A stretch of DNA of 39,803 nucleotides. Origin: Azospirillum sp. Its GTDB lineage: Bacteria > Pseudomonadota > Alphaproteobacteria > CACIAM-22H2. The position numbers and the translations under genes are program-made. Positions 23,870 to 32,912 of this stretch are shown here, in pieces. Below the pieces are notes generated by a model. It was given only the letters and a program-made list of their open reading frames with translations, had not been told where the DNA came from and did not search any database. The stretch spans positions 1 to 39,803 of the forward strand of contig JADCGK010000161.1 of NCBI GenBank assembly GCA_020249045.1, read 5' to 3'. How positions within the stretch are numbered: position 1 is the first letter of the stretch; each line of letters starts with the position of its first letter.

Positions 23870-26408
23870 ATTGCACCTCGGGGATGATGCCCAGGAGCGT
23901 GCAGGGCAGCGGATATTCCTGCCGGAAAAACAGTTGCCCGCCCGTGCTTTGATCCGAGGGCACGCTCAGCCGGTAGTCGCCCGTCACCAGACCGGCCGCC
24001 TCGTTGTAGCCCGTCAGCAGCGACTTCATTTCCCTGAGGTGCGTCTCGCGCGGCCCGGCCTTGAGCCCGCGCGTGCGCTCGAGCCGCAGCGTGACGTAGG
24101 GGATCGCCTTCTTGCGGCCCTGCATCGTGCCGTCCGGCGAGCCGCCCGTGTCGAGCCGCAGCGTCTGCAGGTCCGAATAGTACGACAGCCCGACGTGGAT
24201 GCGCGACGCCGCGCGCTCAAGCGTGATCGTGCCGTTCGCCACCACCTGGTTCGGCAGCACGTCGCCGTTCGCCAGAATCGCGACCGATTTCCCGTTGAGG
24301 TGTTCGAGGCCCGAGAGCGTCGTGACCGCCCGGCGCACGTTGCCGCCCCGCCCCCACGCCGCCCACGCCGAACCGTCGACGTTCACCCCCGTCAGGTAGT
24401 CGCGGAGCTGGAACGTCGTGCCCGACAGCACCGTGACCTGATAGCGCTGGCGCGCCGTGGCGTGCGCGAGGAACCGGTCGTCCGACGTGGCCGGATAGTC
24501 GGGATTGAACACCTGCGTTCCCTCGACGTCGACCAGATCGCCCGTCGTCAGGCCGTGCGCCGTCGCCGTAGTGATGACCGGCGGGTTCGCCGAGGTGATG
24601 CCCGAGATCGCGACCGGCGCGTTCAGCGTGAGGCCGCAGTCGACGAAGAACGCATCCTCGACGTCCAACACGAGCCGCGACGCCATGCGCTCGACGTAGC
24701 GCCGCGTCTGGCCGCCGATGGTCCGGCGCACGATGAAATAGGGCACGTCCTCGGTCCCGTCCGAGATGACCGCGACGGACTCGAAATCGCCGTCCGTGTC
24801 GTGTCGCGCCCACGCCCAGACCTCGTGCTCGCGCAGGTAGGTGAGCGACATGAGCCCGCCGTCCGACATGACGCACCAGATGATCGAGTGCGGCGCCTGG
24901 GCATAGGCCCATTCCTTGATGGTCCGGCCCTCGAACAGGTGCCGCGCGAGCAGCGTCAGGTCGTCGCCCGTGTAGCTATCGACATCGAACTTGTAGCCGA
25001 GGTCGCGGACGATCTGCCCGCGGTCCTGCACATAGAGCGCCATATTGCCCACGACGATCGGCCGCACGTCCGACGAGCCGCGATAGGATTGCGGCTTGAC
25101 CGTCAGGCTGAGCGGCGTGATCGCGTCCGACTGGCCGCCGGGCTTGGCGATCCACTCGCCGCCGCTCGTCATGACCAGCAGGCCGCCCAGCGAGATCAGG
25201 TGCCGGATCTCGTGCACCTGGCGCGACACCAGCGCGACCTCGATCCCGTCGTCGTCCTTCGTCGGCGTCGACACGCCGAAATTGTTGTACGCACCGGGCT
25301 GGGAAGCGAACAGCGTCTGCCGCTTCGTGTTCGTGCGCCCGAACCACTTGCGCTCCTCGTGGAAGGTCACGCAGCCCGGATAGTTCCCCGCGCTCGGGAA
25401 CGGGTTATTCGCCGTCTGGGGGCTATCCGTCTCGTCGGGCTTGATGTTGCTATCCGTGAACGTCAGCGCCGTCGAGCGCCCGATGAAGCCCAGCAGGCCC
25501 GAGCCCTGCTTATAGATGACATACGACACCGCGCCCGACACGGCGCCCCAGGTGATCGTGTTGTTCGCCGCAGCGTTGCCGTTCGTGATCGTCGTCGTCG
25601 GCGACGCCACCGATTCCTCGCCGCTCGCCGCGATCGCCGTGACGACATACGAATACGTCGTCGAGCCGGTCGTGTTCGGCGTCACCGCAGGCGCGGCCGG
25701 CGCGGAGATCGAGGGCGCGAACACGACGGACGTGAGGGTCCACGACGCATCGCTCGTGCGCGTCAGGTCGCGCGGCGCGTAGGACGGATGCACGAGCGTC
25801 ATGGTATCGGCCGACTGCTCCCACTTGAGCAGCGCCAGGTCGGCCGCCGTATAGGGCACCGTGAGCTGGTAGATGCGCGCGGCCGTGCCGCCCGAGGTGA
25901 AGGCCGCCAGCGCCGTCGTGTTGACCGCAGCGCCCGCCCGGGTTTCCAGCGTGAACGTGTTCGTCGTCGCGTTGCGCACGATGAAGTTCCGGCCGTTGAG
26001 CGCCGTCATGCCGCCGACGCCCGCGACATAGATTTCCTCGCCGTTCGCGTAGCCGTGCGCGTTCGACGTGACCACGCCCGGGTTCGCCTGCGTGATCGCC
26101 GTGATCGTTTTCGCGGACTCGAGGACATAGGCGCCGTTCTTGACGACGCGCATGACCCCCTCGCCGAACTCGAGGGCGTAGGCGTCGGTCGTGTTGAACT
26201 GGAACGGCACCAGCCGCCCGGCCACGCCGGACGCCTTCACCTCGCCGCAGAACCGGAGCCCCGCGCGGTTCGAGGCGCCGCCGTGCGCCTGGATGAAGAA
26301 ATTCCGGCACAGCGCGAGGCCCGTCTGGTACTTGGCAAGGTCGACGCGCGCATGCAGCGCCGGGCTGATTTCCCCGCCGGCAAACGACGGCTTTATGAGC
26401 GTCGCCAT
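23856..26408 (-). CDS. Tail tubular protein B (nozzle, T7 gp12-like)
   Basis: 850 residues. The N-terminus LIKPSFAGGEISPALHARVDLAKYQTGLALCRNFFIQAHGGASNRAGLRF is highly typical of T7 gp12-type proteins; long beta-rich region with repeated Ig-like segments (250-310), then HEIRHLISLGGLLVMTSGGEW around 390-410. This forms the hexameric nozzle of the short tail. It starts where the gp11-like gene ends. Confidence 0.9.
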   Translation of the reverse strand: MATLIKPSFAGGEISPALHARVDLAKYQTGLALCRNFFIQAHGGASNRAGLRFCGEVKASGVAGRLVPFQFNTTDAYALEFGEGVMRVVKNGAYVLESAKTITAITQANPGVVTSNAHGYANGEEIYVAGVGGMTALNGRNFIVRNATTNTFTLETRAGAAVNTTALAAFTSGGTAARIYQLTVPYTAADLALLKWEQSADTMTLVHPSYAPRDLTRTSDASWTLTSVVFAPSISAPAAPAVTPNTTGSTTYSYVVTAIAASGEESVASPTTTITNGNAAANNTITWGAVSGAVSYVIYKQGSGLLGFIGRSTALTFTDSNIKPDETDSPQTANNPFPSAGNYPGCVTFHEERKWFGRTNTKRQTLFASQPGAYNNFGVSTPTKDDDGIEVALVSRQVHEIRHLISLGGLLVMTSGGEWIAKPGGQSDAITPLSLTVKPQSYRGSSDVRPIVVGNMALYVQDRGQIVRDLGYKFDVDSYTGDDLTLLARHLFEGRTIKEWAYAQAPHSIIWCVMSDGGLMSLTYLREHEVWAWARHDTDGDFESVAVISDGTEDVPYFIVRRTIGGQTRRYVERMASRLVLDVEDAFFVDCGLTLNAPVAISGITSANPPVITTATAHGLTTGDLVDVEGTQVFNPDYPATSDDRFLAHATARQRYQVTVLSGTTFQLRDYLTGVNVDGSAWAAWGRGGNVRRAVTTLSGLEHLNGKSVAILANGDVLPNQVVANGTITLERAASRIHVGLSYYSDLQTLRLDTGGSPDGTMQGRKKAIPYVTLRLERTRGLKAGPRETHLREMKSLLTGYNEAAGLVTGDYRLSVPSDQSTGGQLFFRQEYPLPCTLLGIIPEVQFGSH

Positions 26409-27019
26409 CAGGCCAGATCCTCGCGCCCGCCGTCATACCGCGCGCGTATCCACTCGGCCTCGATCGGCTCGTCGGGGATGCCTTCGCTGCCGTCCGACAC
26501 CCAGGCAGAATTGATGACGTTGCGGAACTGGGTTTCGGCCATCTGCTTCATCTGCACCGAGCCCGTCAGGACCAGCGCCATCTCGCTCGCCAGTTGCCAC
26601 GCGAACGCCGTGACGAACTGCGCGTCGTAGATGTTCGGGTCGTCGACGAAGGCCGTGTATCGCGCCGTCGCGTCGTCGACGTTGCACATGATGACCTTGG
26701 CCGTGCCGTTGAACGCGACCTCGTACTTGTTCGCCGGCGTGCCCGGGATCTCAGGCATGATCGCGCGGATCGCCACCGCGTCGGACGGCACGGCATACAT
26801 GACCGTCCAGCTCGGCGAGATCGGCGTGCCGAGGTTCGCCAGCGTGGCGTAGCGCATGGCGAAGTTCCACGGGAACGCCCGCAGCGTCGCCCGCAGCGCG
26901 GGCTCGTAATACAGGCTGCATTGATCCGCCTCGTTCGAGTTCTCGTCGAGCGCGGCGATGCGAATGGCGTGGTTCAGGTAGCCCAGCGCCATGTTGCAGA
27001 TCGAGACTTGCGAGGGCAT
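26408..27019 (-). CDS. Tail tubular protein A (adaptor, T7 gp11-like)
   Basis: 203 residues. Starts SQVSICNMALGYLNHA and contains LDENSNEADQCSLYYEPALRATLRAFPWNFA, PSWTVMYAVPSDAV and NIYDAQFVTAFAWQLASEMA, the standard gp11/adaptor signature. The protein forms the dodecameric gatekeeper ring between portal and nozzle. Downstream gene overlaps by one base (26408). Confidence 0.92.
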   Translation of the reverse strand: MPSQVSICNMALGYLNHAIRIAALDENSNEADQCSLYYEPALRATLRAFPWNFAMRYATLANLGTPISPSWTVMYAVPSDAVAIRAIMPEIPGTPANKYEVAFNGTAKVIMCNVDDATARYTAFVDDPNIYDAQFVTAFAWQLASEMALVLTGSVQMKQMAETQFRNVINSAWVSDGSEGIPDEPIEAEWIRARYDGGREDLA

Positions 27020-27022
27020 GGA

Positions 27023-27136
27023 TTACCTCCGACGACGGCGAAGGATGGGAACCTGATAAAGCCCGCCACCGCCCTCGAGCGGCGGCGGCGGCCCGGAGCC
27101 GATATCGGGAAAAAAGAACATCAGGATCGTCGTCAT
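27023..27136 (-). CDS. 37-residue Pro/Gly-rich peptide
   Basis: ATG 27136 overlaps the stop of the previous gene (TGATG) and TAA lies at 27025-27023, just before the adaptor gene; the end of the frame carries the Shine-Dalgarno of that gene (GGAGGT). Sequence: hydrophobic start, PPPPLEGGGG middle, five terminal Arg. Translation may couple expression of the adaptor. Not recognised. Confidence 0.5.
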   Translation of the reverse strand: MTTILMFFFPDIGSGPPPPLEGGGGLYQVPILRRRRR

Positions 27137-27321
27137 CAGGCGCCCCGCGGCGACTGAAACAGAACGGTCGTCCCGACCAGGGTGACGCGCTCGATGCTCG
27201 CGGTTTCGATTCCGACGTTCGCGGCCTGCGCATCCTCGAACGTGTCGAAGGTGCCCACGAGGATTTTATCCCCGTTGGCCTGCACGTCGTAGAGCATGAA
27301 CCGGTCTGCAGTGTTCGACAT
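27136..27321 (-). CDS. Small hypothetical protein
   Basis: 61 residues, ends in QSPRGA. Mixed alpha/beta composition with VGTFDTFEDAQAANVG and VTLVGTTVLF; the FDTFEDAQAAN part suggests a small compact domain. Sits between a large structural gene and the tail adaptor. Function unknown. Confidence 0.65.
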   Translation of the reverse strand: MSNTADRFMLYDVQANGDKILVGTFDTFEDAQAANVGIETASIERVTLVGTTVLFQSPRGA

Positions 27322-27324
27322 GGC

Positions 27325-29217
27325 CTAGAACCCCTTGAGTGTGAGCGTCGTGAGGGTTGCGCCCGTGCCGGCGCTGGACACGCGCGCGCGCGCGAGCTGC
27401 GCCTGCACATCGGTCGCGGCGAACCGGACGGTGCTGGACGCCACGCCCGCCGTGGCCGTGCCGATGGCGTACCAGTTGGCGCCGTTGTCGTCGGAGCCCT
27501 CGATCTGGATCGTCGGCGGCGTCGTGGCGGCGCCCAGCGTCAGCACGCATTGGAGGTTGCGGCAGTTCTGGACGTTGAGCGATGCCGTGACCGAGTTCAG
27601 CGTGTTGACCGCCAGCGTGCGGTCGATGATCTGGCGGATCGGGTCGACGGACGTGCCGATCTGCGAACGGTTTACCGCGCGCGTGAACGACGGCGTGGTG
27701 CCGCCGACCGTCTGCACGTAGCGGATACGATTGCCCGCCCAAGGCAGGACGGGCGAGCGATACGCGCCGGTCGCCGTGATGCGCGGGAAATCGTAGACCC
27801 GAAACCAGTTCGTGCCGCCGTCGTCGCTTTCTTCGATACCCACGTCAAGCGTCGGCGTGGTGCCCGTGACCGCCGTGACCGGAATGGCGACTTGGTAGGC
27901 GTTGCCGTGCGACGGCGTGAGGGTCGCCGTCGTGGTCGTGGTCGTGAGCGCGGCCGACGCGACATCGGTGATCAGAAGCGGCGCAACAGCGGCGGCTATC
28001 AGGTTGCCAGCACCGTCGACGCGGACACGCTGCGCGTTCGTGCCGTCCGAGCCGCCCATCAGAACCGGGTTGCCCGAATGAGCCGAACCGGCAGCGGCGG
28101 CCCCGACGACGTTCGGGTTGCCAGTGATGTTGACGAACGGCGCGTTCGTGTTGCCCAGCGCGCGGAAGCCTTGGATGTAAACGGGCAGGTTCGCGAACTT
28201 TTCGAGCGAAACGAACCCAAGCGTAAAGGTTGTGCTCGACGCCGGGGCAACCGTGCCGTTGAAATTCCAGATCCAGACGTAGAGATTGAGGTTGTCGTCA
28301 GGGATGTTCTCGACGCGGTTCGCGCGGGTCACAACGTTCGGTGCGCCGCTCGATGCGCGAAGCTGATCCATTAGAACCACTTCGCGGCCCGTCGCTTCGT
28401 TGTGGATGACGGTGCCGGGCGAAGCCGTCGTGTTGATCGTCGCCGTCGTGTCGCCAGTCGCCCAGCCGTTGCGCTGCGCGTCGAACGCGACGTTTGTGGC
28501 CGTGGCGCCCGTGAACAGGTTGCGGACGTAGGAGTGCCCCATCAGCGTCAGCGTGCCGGTGCCGGACGCAGGCCAGCCCGCGACCGTGAACGTGATCGAC
28601 GTACCCGCGACAACGGATGCAATGGCATATCGGCCCGGCACGCCAGCCGCACCCGTGATGCCCGCAAGGTTGACAAACTGCCCAACCGACAGGGACGTAA
28701 ACGCATGGCCCGGAGCCGTGACCGTCACGCTCGTCGACGAGTTGATCGTGTAGCTCAGGTTCTCGCCGATCAGGTCGGCCAGCATCACGGCAAAGTTGTT
28801 GTTGACGATGCGCTGCGAGGCCACGATGCCGAATTTCAGGCGCATCGACCCCTGCCACGCGCGCGTCGAGCGCGTCAGGAATTCGGCGTTGACGTTCGTG
28901 CCGGCGACGACGTTGAGCGCGCTCGTGCCTTGGTTATAGGTGACGCCGCCCGTGACGACCGGCGACGTAAAATCTGCCGACAGCACCGAGGCGCCGGTAT
29001 CGGCAAACGAAACGTTCCAAACCTCTTGACCGACCGCCCGCACGGGGGTCGCGAGGGCATCGTTCGGCGGAACCGACCTGAACCCGACCAGCGGATCGTG
29101 CACGCCATCGCCGCCGAGATCCTGCTTCGTGTACGGGACGTGGGTGTCACCGCCAAGATCGTCCGTTCGGAACGTCGCGCCGCCGCTGCCGGGGTTCGCG
29201 GTTACATTGTCGGCCAT
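27325..29217 (-). CDS. Large beta-rich structural protein (head or tail fibre-like)
   Basis: 630 residues. The N-terminal 400 residues are Thr/Val/Ala-rich beta structure. The C-terminal 200 residues contain two copies of a domain with the motif I-E-x-SDDxGxNW (EESDDGGTNWFRV and EGSDDNGANWYAI, about 75-110 residues apart), the same motif as in the small neighbour at 29718-30083 (QGSNNGTNW). Such modules occur in phage surface and decoration proteins. Exact location in the virion unknown. Confidence 0.7.
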   Translation of the reverse strand: MADNVTANPGSGGATFRTDDLGGDTHVPYTKQDLGGDGVHDPLVGFRSVPPNDALATPVRAVGQEVWNVSFADTGASVLSADFTSPVVTGGVTYNQGTSALNVVAGTNVNAEFLTRSTRAWQGSMRLKFGIVASQRIVNNNFAVMLADLIGENLSYTINSSTSVTVTAPGHAFTSLSVGQFVNLAGITGAAGVPGRYAIASVVAGTSITFTVAGWPASGTGTLTLMGHSYVRNLFTGATATNVAFDAQRNGWATGDTTATINTTASPGTVIHNEATGREVVLMDQLRASSGAPNVVTRANRVENIPDDNLNLYVWIWNFNGTVAPASSTTFTLGFVSLEKFANLPVYIQGFRALGNTNAPFVNITGNPNVVGAAAAGSAHSGNPVLMGGSDGTNAQRVRVDGAGNLIAAAVAPLLITDVASAALTTTTTTATLTPSHGNAYQVAIPVTAVTGTTPTLDVGIEESDDGGTNWFRVYDFPRITATGAYRSPVLPWAGNRIRYVQTVGGTTPSFTRAVNRSQIGTSVDPIRQIIDRTLAVNTLNSVTASLNVQNCRNLQCVLTLGAATTPPTIQIEGSDDNGANWYAIGTATAGVASSTVRFAATDVQAQLARARVSSAGTGATLTTLTLKGF

Positions 29218-29220
29218 GTT

Positions 29221-29715
29221 TTAGACCCCCAGCTTTGCGGCCAGCTTCGCCATGTCCTCGCGCAGCGCCTCGCGCTTGGCTTCGAGGCCGGACACCTCGA
29301 CCAGCAGCGCATTGCGCTCGTCGACCAGCGCGTCGCGCCGGGCAACGCCCTGCGCCACCTCGTCGGCCGTCTTGTTGAGCAGCACGCTCGAGTCCTGCTT
29401 GGCGCGCTCGACGATCGCCTCGGCGTCCGCGCGCGCGGCGGCCAAGATATCGGCGGCCTTCGCCTCGGCCGCGGCCTTTGCCGCAGCACCCTCGGCCTCG
29501 ATCGCGGCCAGCGTGTCGCGCGCCTGCGCCTGCTCGGCCATGATCGCGTCGCGGTCGGCCAGCGCCTTCGCGTGCGCAGCCTTTGCCTCGTCGGCCGCCT
29601 GGATCAGCGTCGCCGCGCTGCCCACGATATCGCGCAGGCGATGCAGGCCATCGAGCATGCGAAGGAATTTCGCGATGTCCTCTTGGCCCTTGAACAGTTC
29701 GGTCGCGGTCATCAT
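29221..29715 (-). CDS. Coiled-coil protein
   Basis: 164 residues; two adjacent Met codons at the start (ATGATG). From about residue 40 to the end it is a long Ala/Glu/Lys-rich coiled coil (AKAAHAKALADRDAIMAEQAQARDTL and on), ending EALREDMAKLAAKLGV. The N-terminus FLRMLDGLHRLRDIVG is more compact. Between structural genes, so possibly a trimeric structural or scaffold element. Confidence 0.7.
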   Translation of the reverse strand: MMTATELFKGQEDIAKFLRMLDGLHRLRDIVGSAATLIQAADEAKAAHAKALADRDAIMAEQAQARDTLAAIEAEGAAAKAAAEAKAADILAAARADAEAIVERAKQDSSVLLNKTADEVAQGVARRDALVDERNALLVEVSGLEAKREALREDMAKLAAKLGV

Positions 29716-29717
29716 TC

Positions 29718-30083
29718 TCAAACCCTCCGCAGCAGCATCGTGACGGTCAGGTTGGTCGAGCCGTCGCCCGCCGTGATCAACGGCCGGACGTAGCGCGCCA
29801 GTTCGGAAATCGCCTCGAGGCTTTCCGTGCTCATGTTCAGCGCGTTGCCTTGGGGGTCCGTCAGCGTGGCCCAGTTGGTGCCGTTGTTCGACCCCTGGAT
29901 GCGGCAGTTGCCGCCCGTGCCGAACGAGCCGAAAACCTGCACAGAGCGATCGGCGAAAGCCGCAAGCTCGACCGGCGCGCCGTCGTCGGTGTTCAGCAAG
30001 CCGGACCAGGTGACCAGACGCGCGCCCGCGTTTTCGTTCGAAATTGCGTCCAGCACCGTGACAGTCGGAGTTCGCGTCGCCAT
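29718..30083 (-). CDS. Small beta-sandwich structural protein
   Basis: 121 residues. Contains VQVFGSFGTGGNCRIQGSNNGTNWATLTD and LNMSTESLEAISELARYVRPLI, matching the SxxGxNW domain repeated in the 630-residue neighbour. Probably a virion surface or decoration protein. Starts with RBS-like GAGGGAAAC before ATG 30083. Confidence 0.65.
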   Translation of the reverse strand: MATRTPTVTVLDAISNENAGARLVTWSGLLNTDDGAPVELAAFADRSVQVFGSFGTGGNCRIQGSNNGTNWATLTDPQGNALNMSTESLEAISELARYVRPLITAGDGSTNLTVTMLLRRV

Positions 30084-30106
30084 GTTTCCCTCGCAATTCC
30101 GGGTTT

Positions 30107-30130
30107 GGGGCGGCCGTCGCCGACCGCCCC
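30107..30130. repeat. GC-rich inverted repeat between capsid and tail genes
   Basis: GGGGCGG (30107-30113) and CCGCCCC (30124-30130), perfect 7-bp arms, 10-bp loop, in the 55-bp gap between two leftward genes. It can form a stable hairpin in the late mRNA. No T-run follows on the transcribed strand, so RNA processing, attenuation or mRNA stabilisation is as likely as termination. Confidence 0.5.
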
Positions 30131-30138
30131 GCGCCCGA

Positions 30139-30363
30139 TCAGATCAAGTCCTTGCCGCCGTCCGACGCGGAACCGACGGGCGGCTTCGCGTCCTCGGGAG
30201 ACTTCGCGGCCTTGGGTTCCGCCTTCGCGGCACCCTTGGCCTTGTCGCCGCCCTCGATCGGCTGCATCCATTTGCCAGGCTTGCGCCCGGCAAACTCGAA
30301 AACGGCGCCCTTCGCGCGGAACTCGCCGGCGTAGAACCCGTCTTGAGTTGCCTGGACCTTCAT
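30139..30363 (-). CDS. Small hypothetical protein with disordered C-terminus
   Basis: 74 residues. The first 36 (VQATQDGFYAGEFRAKGAVFEFAGRKPGKWM) resemble a small beta domain common beside phage capsid genes; the remainder is low-complexity Lys/Ala/Glu/Pro. It may be a head-completion or decoration accessory; function not established. Confidence 0.65.
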   Translation of the reverse strand: MKVQATQDGFYAGEFRAKGAVFEFAGRKPGKWMQPIEGGDKAKGAAKAEPKAAKSPEDAKPPVGSASDGGKDLI

Positions 30364-30375
30364 GGGCTAGCCCCC

Positions 30376-30813
30376 TCAGATGGCGTCGTTGTACGAGCGC
30401 CAGTTCGCGGCGGCCGGCGTCAGGAACGCCGAGATCGCGCCCGCCGTGAACGCCGCCGTCCCGGTCACCTGCTGCACGCCGACGTAGCGCGCATAGTTGG
30501 CCGAGGCCGGCACCGTCACGCGGAAGATCGTCGACCCCGCCGTGAGCGCGGCCAGCGCGAACGCCGGCGACGACACGATGATCGTGGGGGACGACATATC
30601 CGCGTTCGCCGAGGTGATGAGGTTCACCTGCAGCGTGGCAGCGCCGCCGGACGTGGCCGTGGTGTCGACCGACACCACAAAGTCCAGGTCGTGCCCGTTG
30701 CCGATGTCGCGGGCGATACCGGTGTCGATCCAGTCGCCCAGGAGGTAGGAGCCCGCGGCGCCCGTATTGAGCGCCGTGGCATCCAAGAACTCCGTCCGTT
30801 CGTCGAGAATCAT
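30376..30813 (-). CDS. Bbp16-like capsid cement protein
   Basis: 145 residues starting MILDERTEFLDATAL; ATG 30813 chosen over a longer frame. The start, the segment DTGIARDIGNGHDLDFVVSVDTTAT and LQVNLITSANADMSSPTIIVSS match the Bbp16 family of BPP-1-type phages. It stabilises the HK97-like capsid, bound at capsomer junctions. Located directly after the major capsid gene as expected. Confidence 0.85.
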   Translation of the reverse strand: MILDERTEFLDATALNTGAAGSYLLGDWIDTGIARDIGNGHDLDFVVSVDTTATSGGAATLQVNLITSANADMSSPTIIVSSPAFALAALTAGSTIFRVTVPASANYARYVGVQQVTGTAAFTAGAISAFLTPAAANWRSYNDAI

Positions 30814-30841
30814 GGTCTGGTTCCTTTCCTTCTGGGCGGCG

Positions 30842-31843
30842 TTAGACGCCGGCCTCGGTGTTGAGCAGAGCGTCGACGCGACGAACCGGCACGCCCGAGA
30901 ACATCGTGACGAGCTTGCCGCCGATGTTTTCCTGGGTGAGGGTCGAGTTCGTCGTGGCCGACACGATCTGACGGCGCAGGAACGAGCGCACACGGCGGTT
31001 CATGTAGAACGCCGGGCGGCCCATCGACAGCGACGGAACCAGATCGAGCGCCTGGGTCATCACGTCCCACAGGACCGGGCCGGTTGCGCCCGTGCGAACC
31101 AGATCCTCCTGGTTCAGCGTGATGCGCACGACGTAGCGCCAGTCGCGGACGGAAATGCCGCACATCCACTTGTAGTGCGTGCGGTAGATTTCCGCGCGGC
31201 CGTTCGCGCCGTCGATGTTTTCGGCGGTCACGCGGCCCTTGTCCTCGATCTCGAGGCCGCCCGGGATGCCCTTGGGATAAATCCCGTGGACCGTGTTCGG
31301 ACCCCAGACCACCAGCCAGATCGACGTGTTGTCGTTCGCGTCGGGCTGCGAGCCTTCGGCGCGAATGATGTTGTCGCCGTTCGGGGCCGTGATCGAGTTG
31401 AATCGCGGCGCGAGGCCCGTGAAAGCCTCGGGCTGCGAGCCCTCGTTCCCGTAGATCAGCGTATTCGCGAACTGCTGGTTCATGCCCTCGATGTGGGCCA
31501 TGTCCTCAGACAGCCGGAACGCCGGCGCATTGTTGTTCAGGTCGACCAGACGCGCATCGACTTCCGCATACGCCTGCAGATCGCCGATCGTGTCGCGGAC
31601 CTGCGCGGTCGTGCTCTTGGTCGGCTGCACGCCGCCATAGAGCTTGCGCCACGTCGGGGTCGGCAGACCCGTGCGGATCGTCGTCAGGTGCGACGTCACG
31701 TCGTTCGCTTCGATCCAGACGCAATCGTCGAGGATTTCGTTCGTCTGGTTCAGGATTTCGACCACCTTGGCGACCTTGCCATCCGGGTCGAGGCGCTTCG
31801 CCACGTCGAGCAACGTGGGATGCGTAGCGTTCAGAAGAGGCAT
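30842..31843 (-). CDS. Major capsid protein (Bbp17-like, HK97 fold)
   Basis: 333 residues. The N-terminal MPLLNATHPTLLDVAKRLDPDGKVAKVVEILNQTNEIL and the body with PTWRKLYGGVQPTKSTTAQV, WLVVWGPNTVHGIYPKG and FYMNRRVRSFLRRQI are characteristic of the BPP-1 Bbp17 family. The scaffold gene precedes and the cement protein gene follows. No separate prohead protease gene is visible. Confidence 0.92.
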   Translation of the reverse strand: MPLLNATHPTLLDVAKRLDPDGKVAKVVEILNQTNEILDDCVWIEANDVTSHLTTIRTGLPTPTWRKLYGGVQPTKSTTAQVRDTIGDLQAYAEVDARLVDLNNNAPAFRLSEDMAHIEGMNQQFANTLIYGNEGSQPEAFTGLAPRFNSITAPNGDNIIRAEGSQPDANDNTSIWLVVWGPNTVHGIYPKGIPGGLEIEDKGRVTAENIDGANGRAEIYRTHYKWMCGISVRDWRYVVRITLNQEDLVRTGATGPVLWDVMTQALDLVPSLSMGRPAFYMNRRVRSFLRRQIVSATTNSTLTQENIGGKLVTMFSGVPVRRVDALLNTEAGV

Positions 31844-31846
31844 GGA

Positions 31847-32593
31847 TTAAGTTCCTTTCTTTTGCATGGAGGTGTAGAGGACTTCCTCGGGCCGGGAGTC
31901 GCGCGCCGGCGCCGCGGCATCGCCACGGACCAGCGAACCCTCGCCGACCATTTTCCCGACGCGGTAGAGAAACCGGGCCATTTCGGGGTGGTTGCCCGCC
32001 CCAGTCATGTCCAGCATCTCCTTGAAGGCATGCGCCTGCTCGCCACCGATCTTGTTGATGGCGCGCCCGATCAGTTCCGACGAAGCCCCTGCGAGCCTGC
32101 CGTCCTTGACCGCGAGTTTGCCGTCGCCGCCGTATTCGGCGTCGCCGACCATGCTCTTGACCCAGCCCTCGTGCTGCTTCTTCCAAGCCTCAGTCGACTG
32201 CGCTTGCAGCTTTTGGACCTGCTTCGCGTACACGTCCGCCAGCTTTTGCGCCTGGTCCTGCTTCAGCCCGAGTTCCTTGAACACGGGCGCAGCCTCGGCC
32301 AGCGCCGCCTCATCGAGCGTCATGCCCTCGGGCATTTTCAGCTCGTAAGTTTCCGGCACCTCGGCCTTGCCATCCTTGCCGTCCTTCGCTTCGCCCTCTT
32401 TGGCGTCGGTCTGGTTCGGGTCGGGCTTGGCGGCGTCGGCGCCGGTTGCAGTCGCGTCTGCCTTGGGGTCGGCAGCGCCAGCGGTCGACAGCGGCGATGC
32501 AGGCGCGCCGGCGCCCTGCTTGCCCTGGTCGGCCGCAGCCTGTCCGGCACCCGCGTCGGTGGAAGCCTGTGCGGTATTGCTCGGGTCAGACAT
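31847..32593 (-). CDS. Scaffolding protein
   Basis: 248 residues. The N-terminal 75 residues are Ala/Asp/Lys-rich and disordered, followed by a helical, charged section (LADVYAKQVQKLQAQSTEAWKKQHEGW) and an acidic/Pro region; this is the standard layout of phage scaffolds. Located immediately before the major capsid gene in transcription order. Confidence 0.8.
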   Translation of the reverse strand: MSDPSNTAQASTDAGAGQAAADQGKQGAGAPASPLSTAGAADPKADATATGADAAKPDPNQTDAKEGEAKDGKDGKAEVPETYELKMPEGMTLDEAALAEAAPVFKELGLKQDQAQKLADVYAKQVQKLQAQSTEAWKKQHEGWVKSMVGDAEYGGDGKLAVKDGRLAGASSELIGRAINKIGGEQAHAFKEMLDMTGAGNHPEMARFLYRVGKMVGEGSLVRGDAAAPARDSRPEEVLYTSMQKKGT

Positions 32594-32912
32594 CTCGTGA
32601 TTTCTCCTTCGTCAGCAAATTCGCGTACCCCTTGGGGTCCGCCTCGATCATTTCCGAGATCAGGAACAGGCCGATGTTGCGCTCGCCCTCGAGGAACGAG
32701 TCGCGCGATCCGTGGCCCGTAAAGCTCGTCTGGTAGACGTGGCAGCGTTCGAGCACGCGCCACAGCACGCGCGCGGCCACCTGGTCGGCCATCACGGCGC
32801 GCAGATCCGCGAGTTCGCCCTCGCGCTTGCGCAGCGTCTCGCGGTCGCGCTGGGCCACCGCGTCCTTGTCCGCCGCATTGAACGGCACGGGCTTGCGAGC
32901 GGGCTGGTTCAC
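32586..32912 (-). CDS. Bbp19-like conserved phage protein
   Basis: 108 residues; residues 50-95 (RVLERCHVYQTSFTGHGSRDSFLEGERNIGLFLISEM) are the hallmark of the Bbp19 family of BPP-1-type phages, of unknown molecular role but always between portal and scaffold. Overlaps the portal by 4 bp and the scaffold by 8 bp. Confidence 0.82.
   Translation of the reverse strand: MNQPARKPVPFNAADKDAVAQRDRETLRKREGELADLRAVMADQVAARVLWRVLERCHVYQTSFTGHGSRDSFLEGERNIGLFLISEMIEADPKGYANLLTKEKSRDV

Noticed and set aside
23871-26630. 919-codon plus-strand open frame over the nozzle gene
   Set aside because: Antisense shadow of the tail tubular protein B gene, extremely Arg-rich and without family resemblance.
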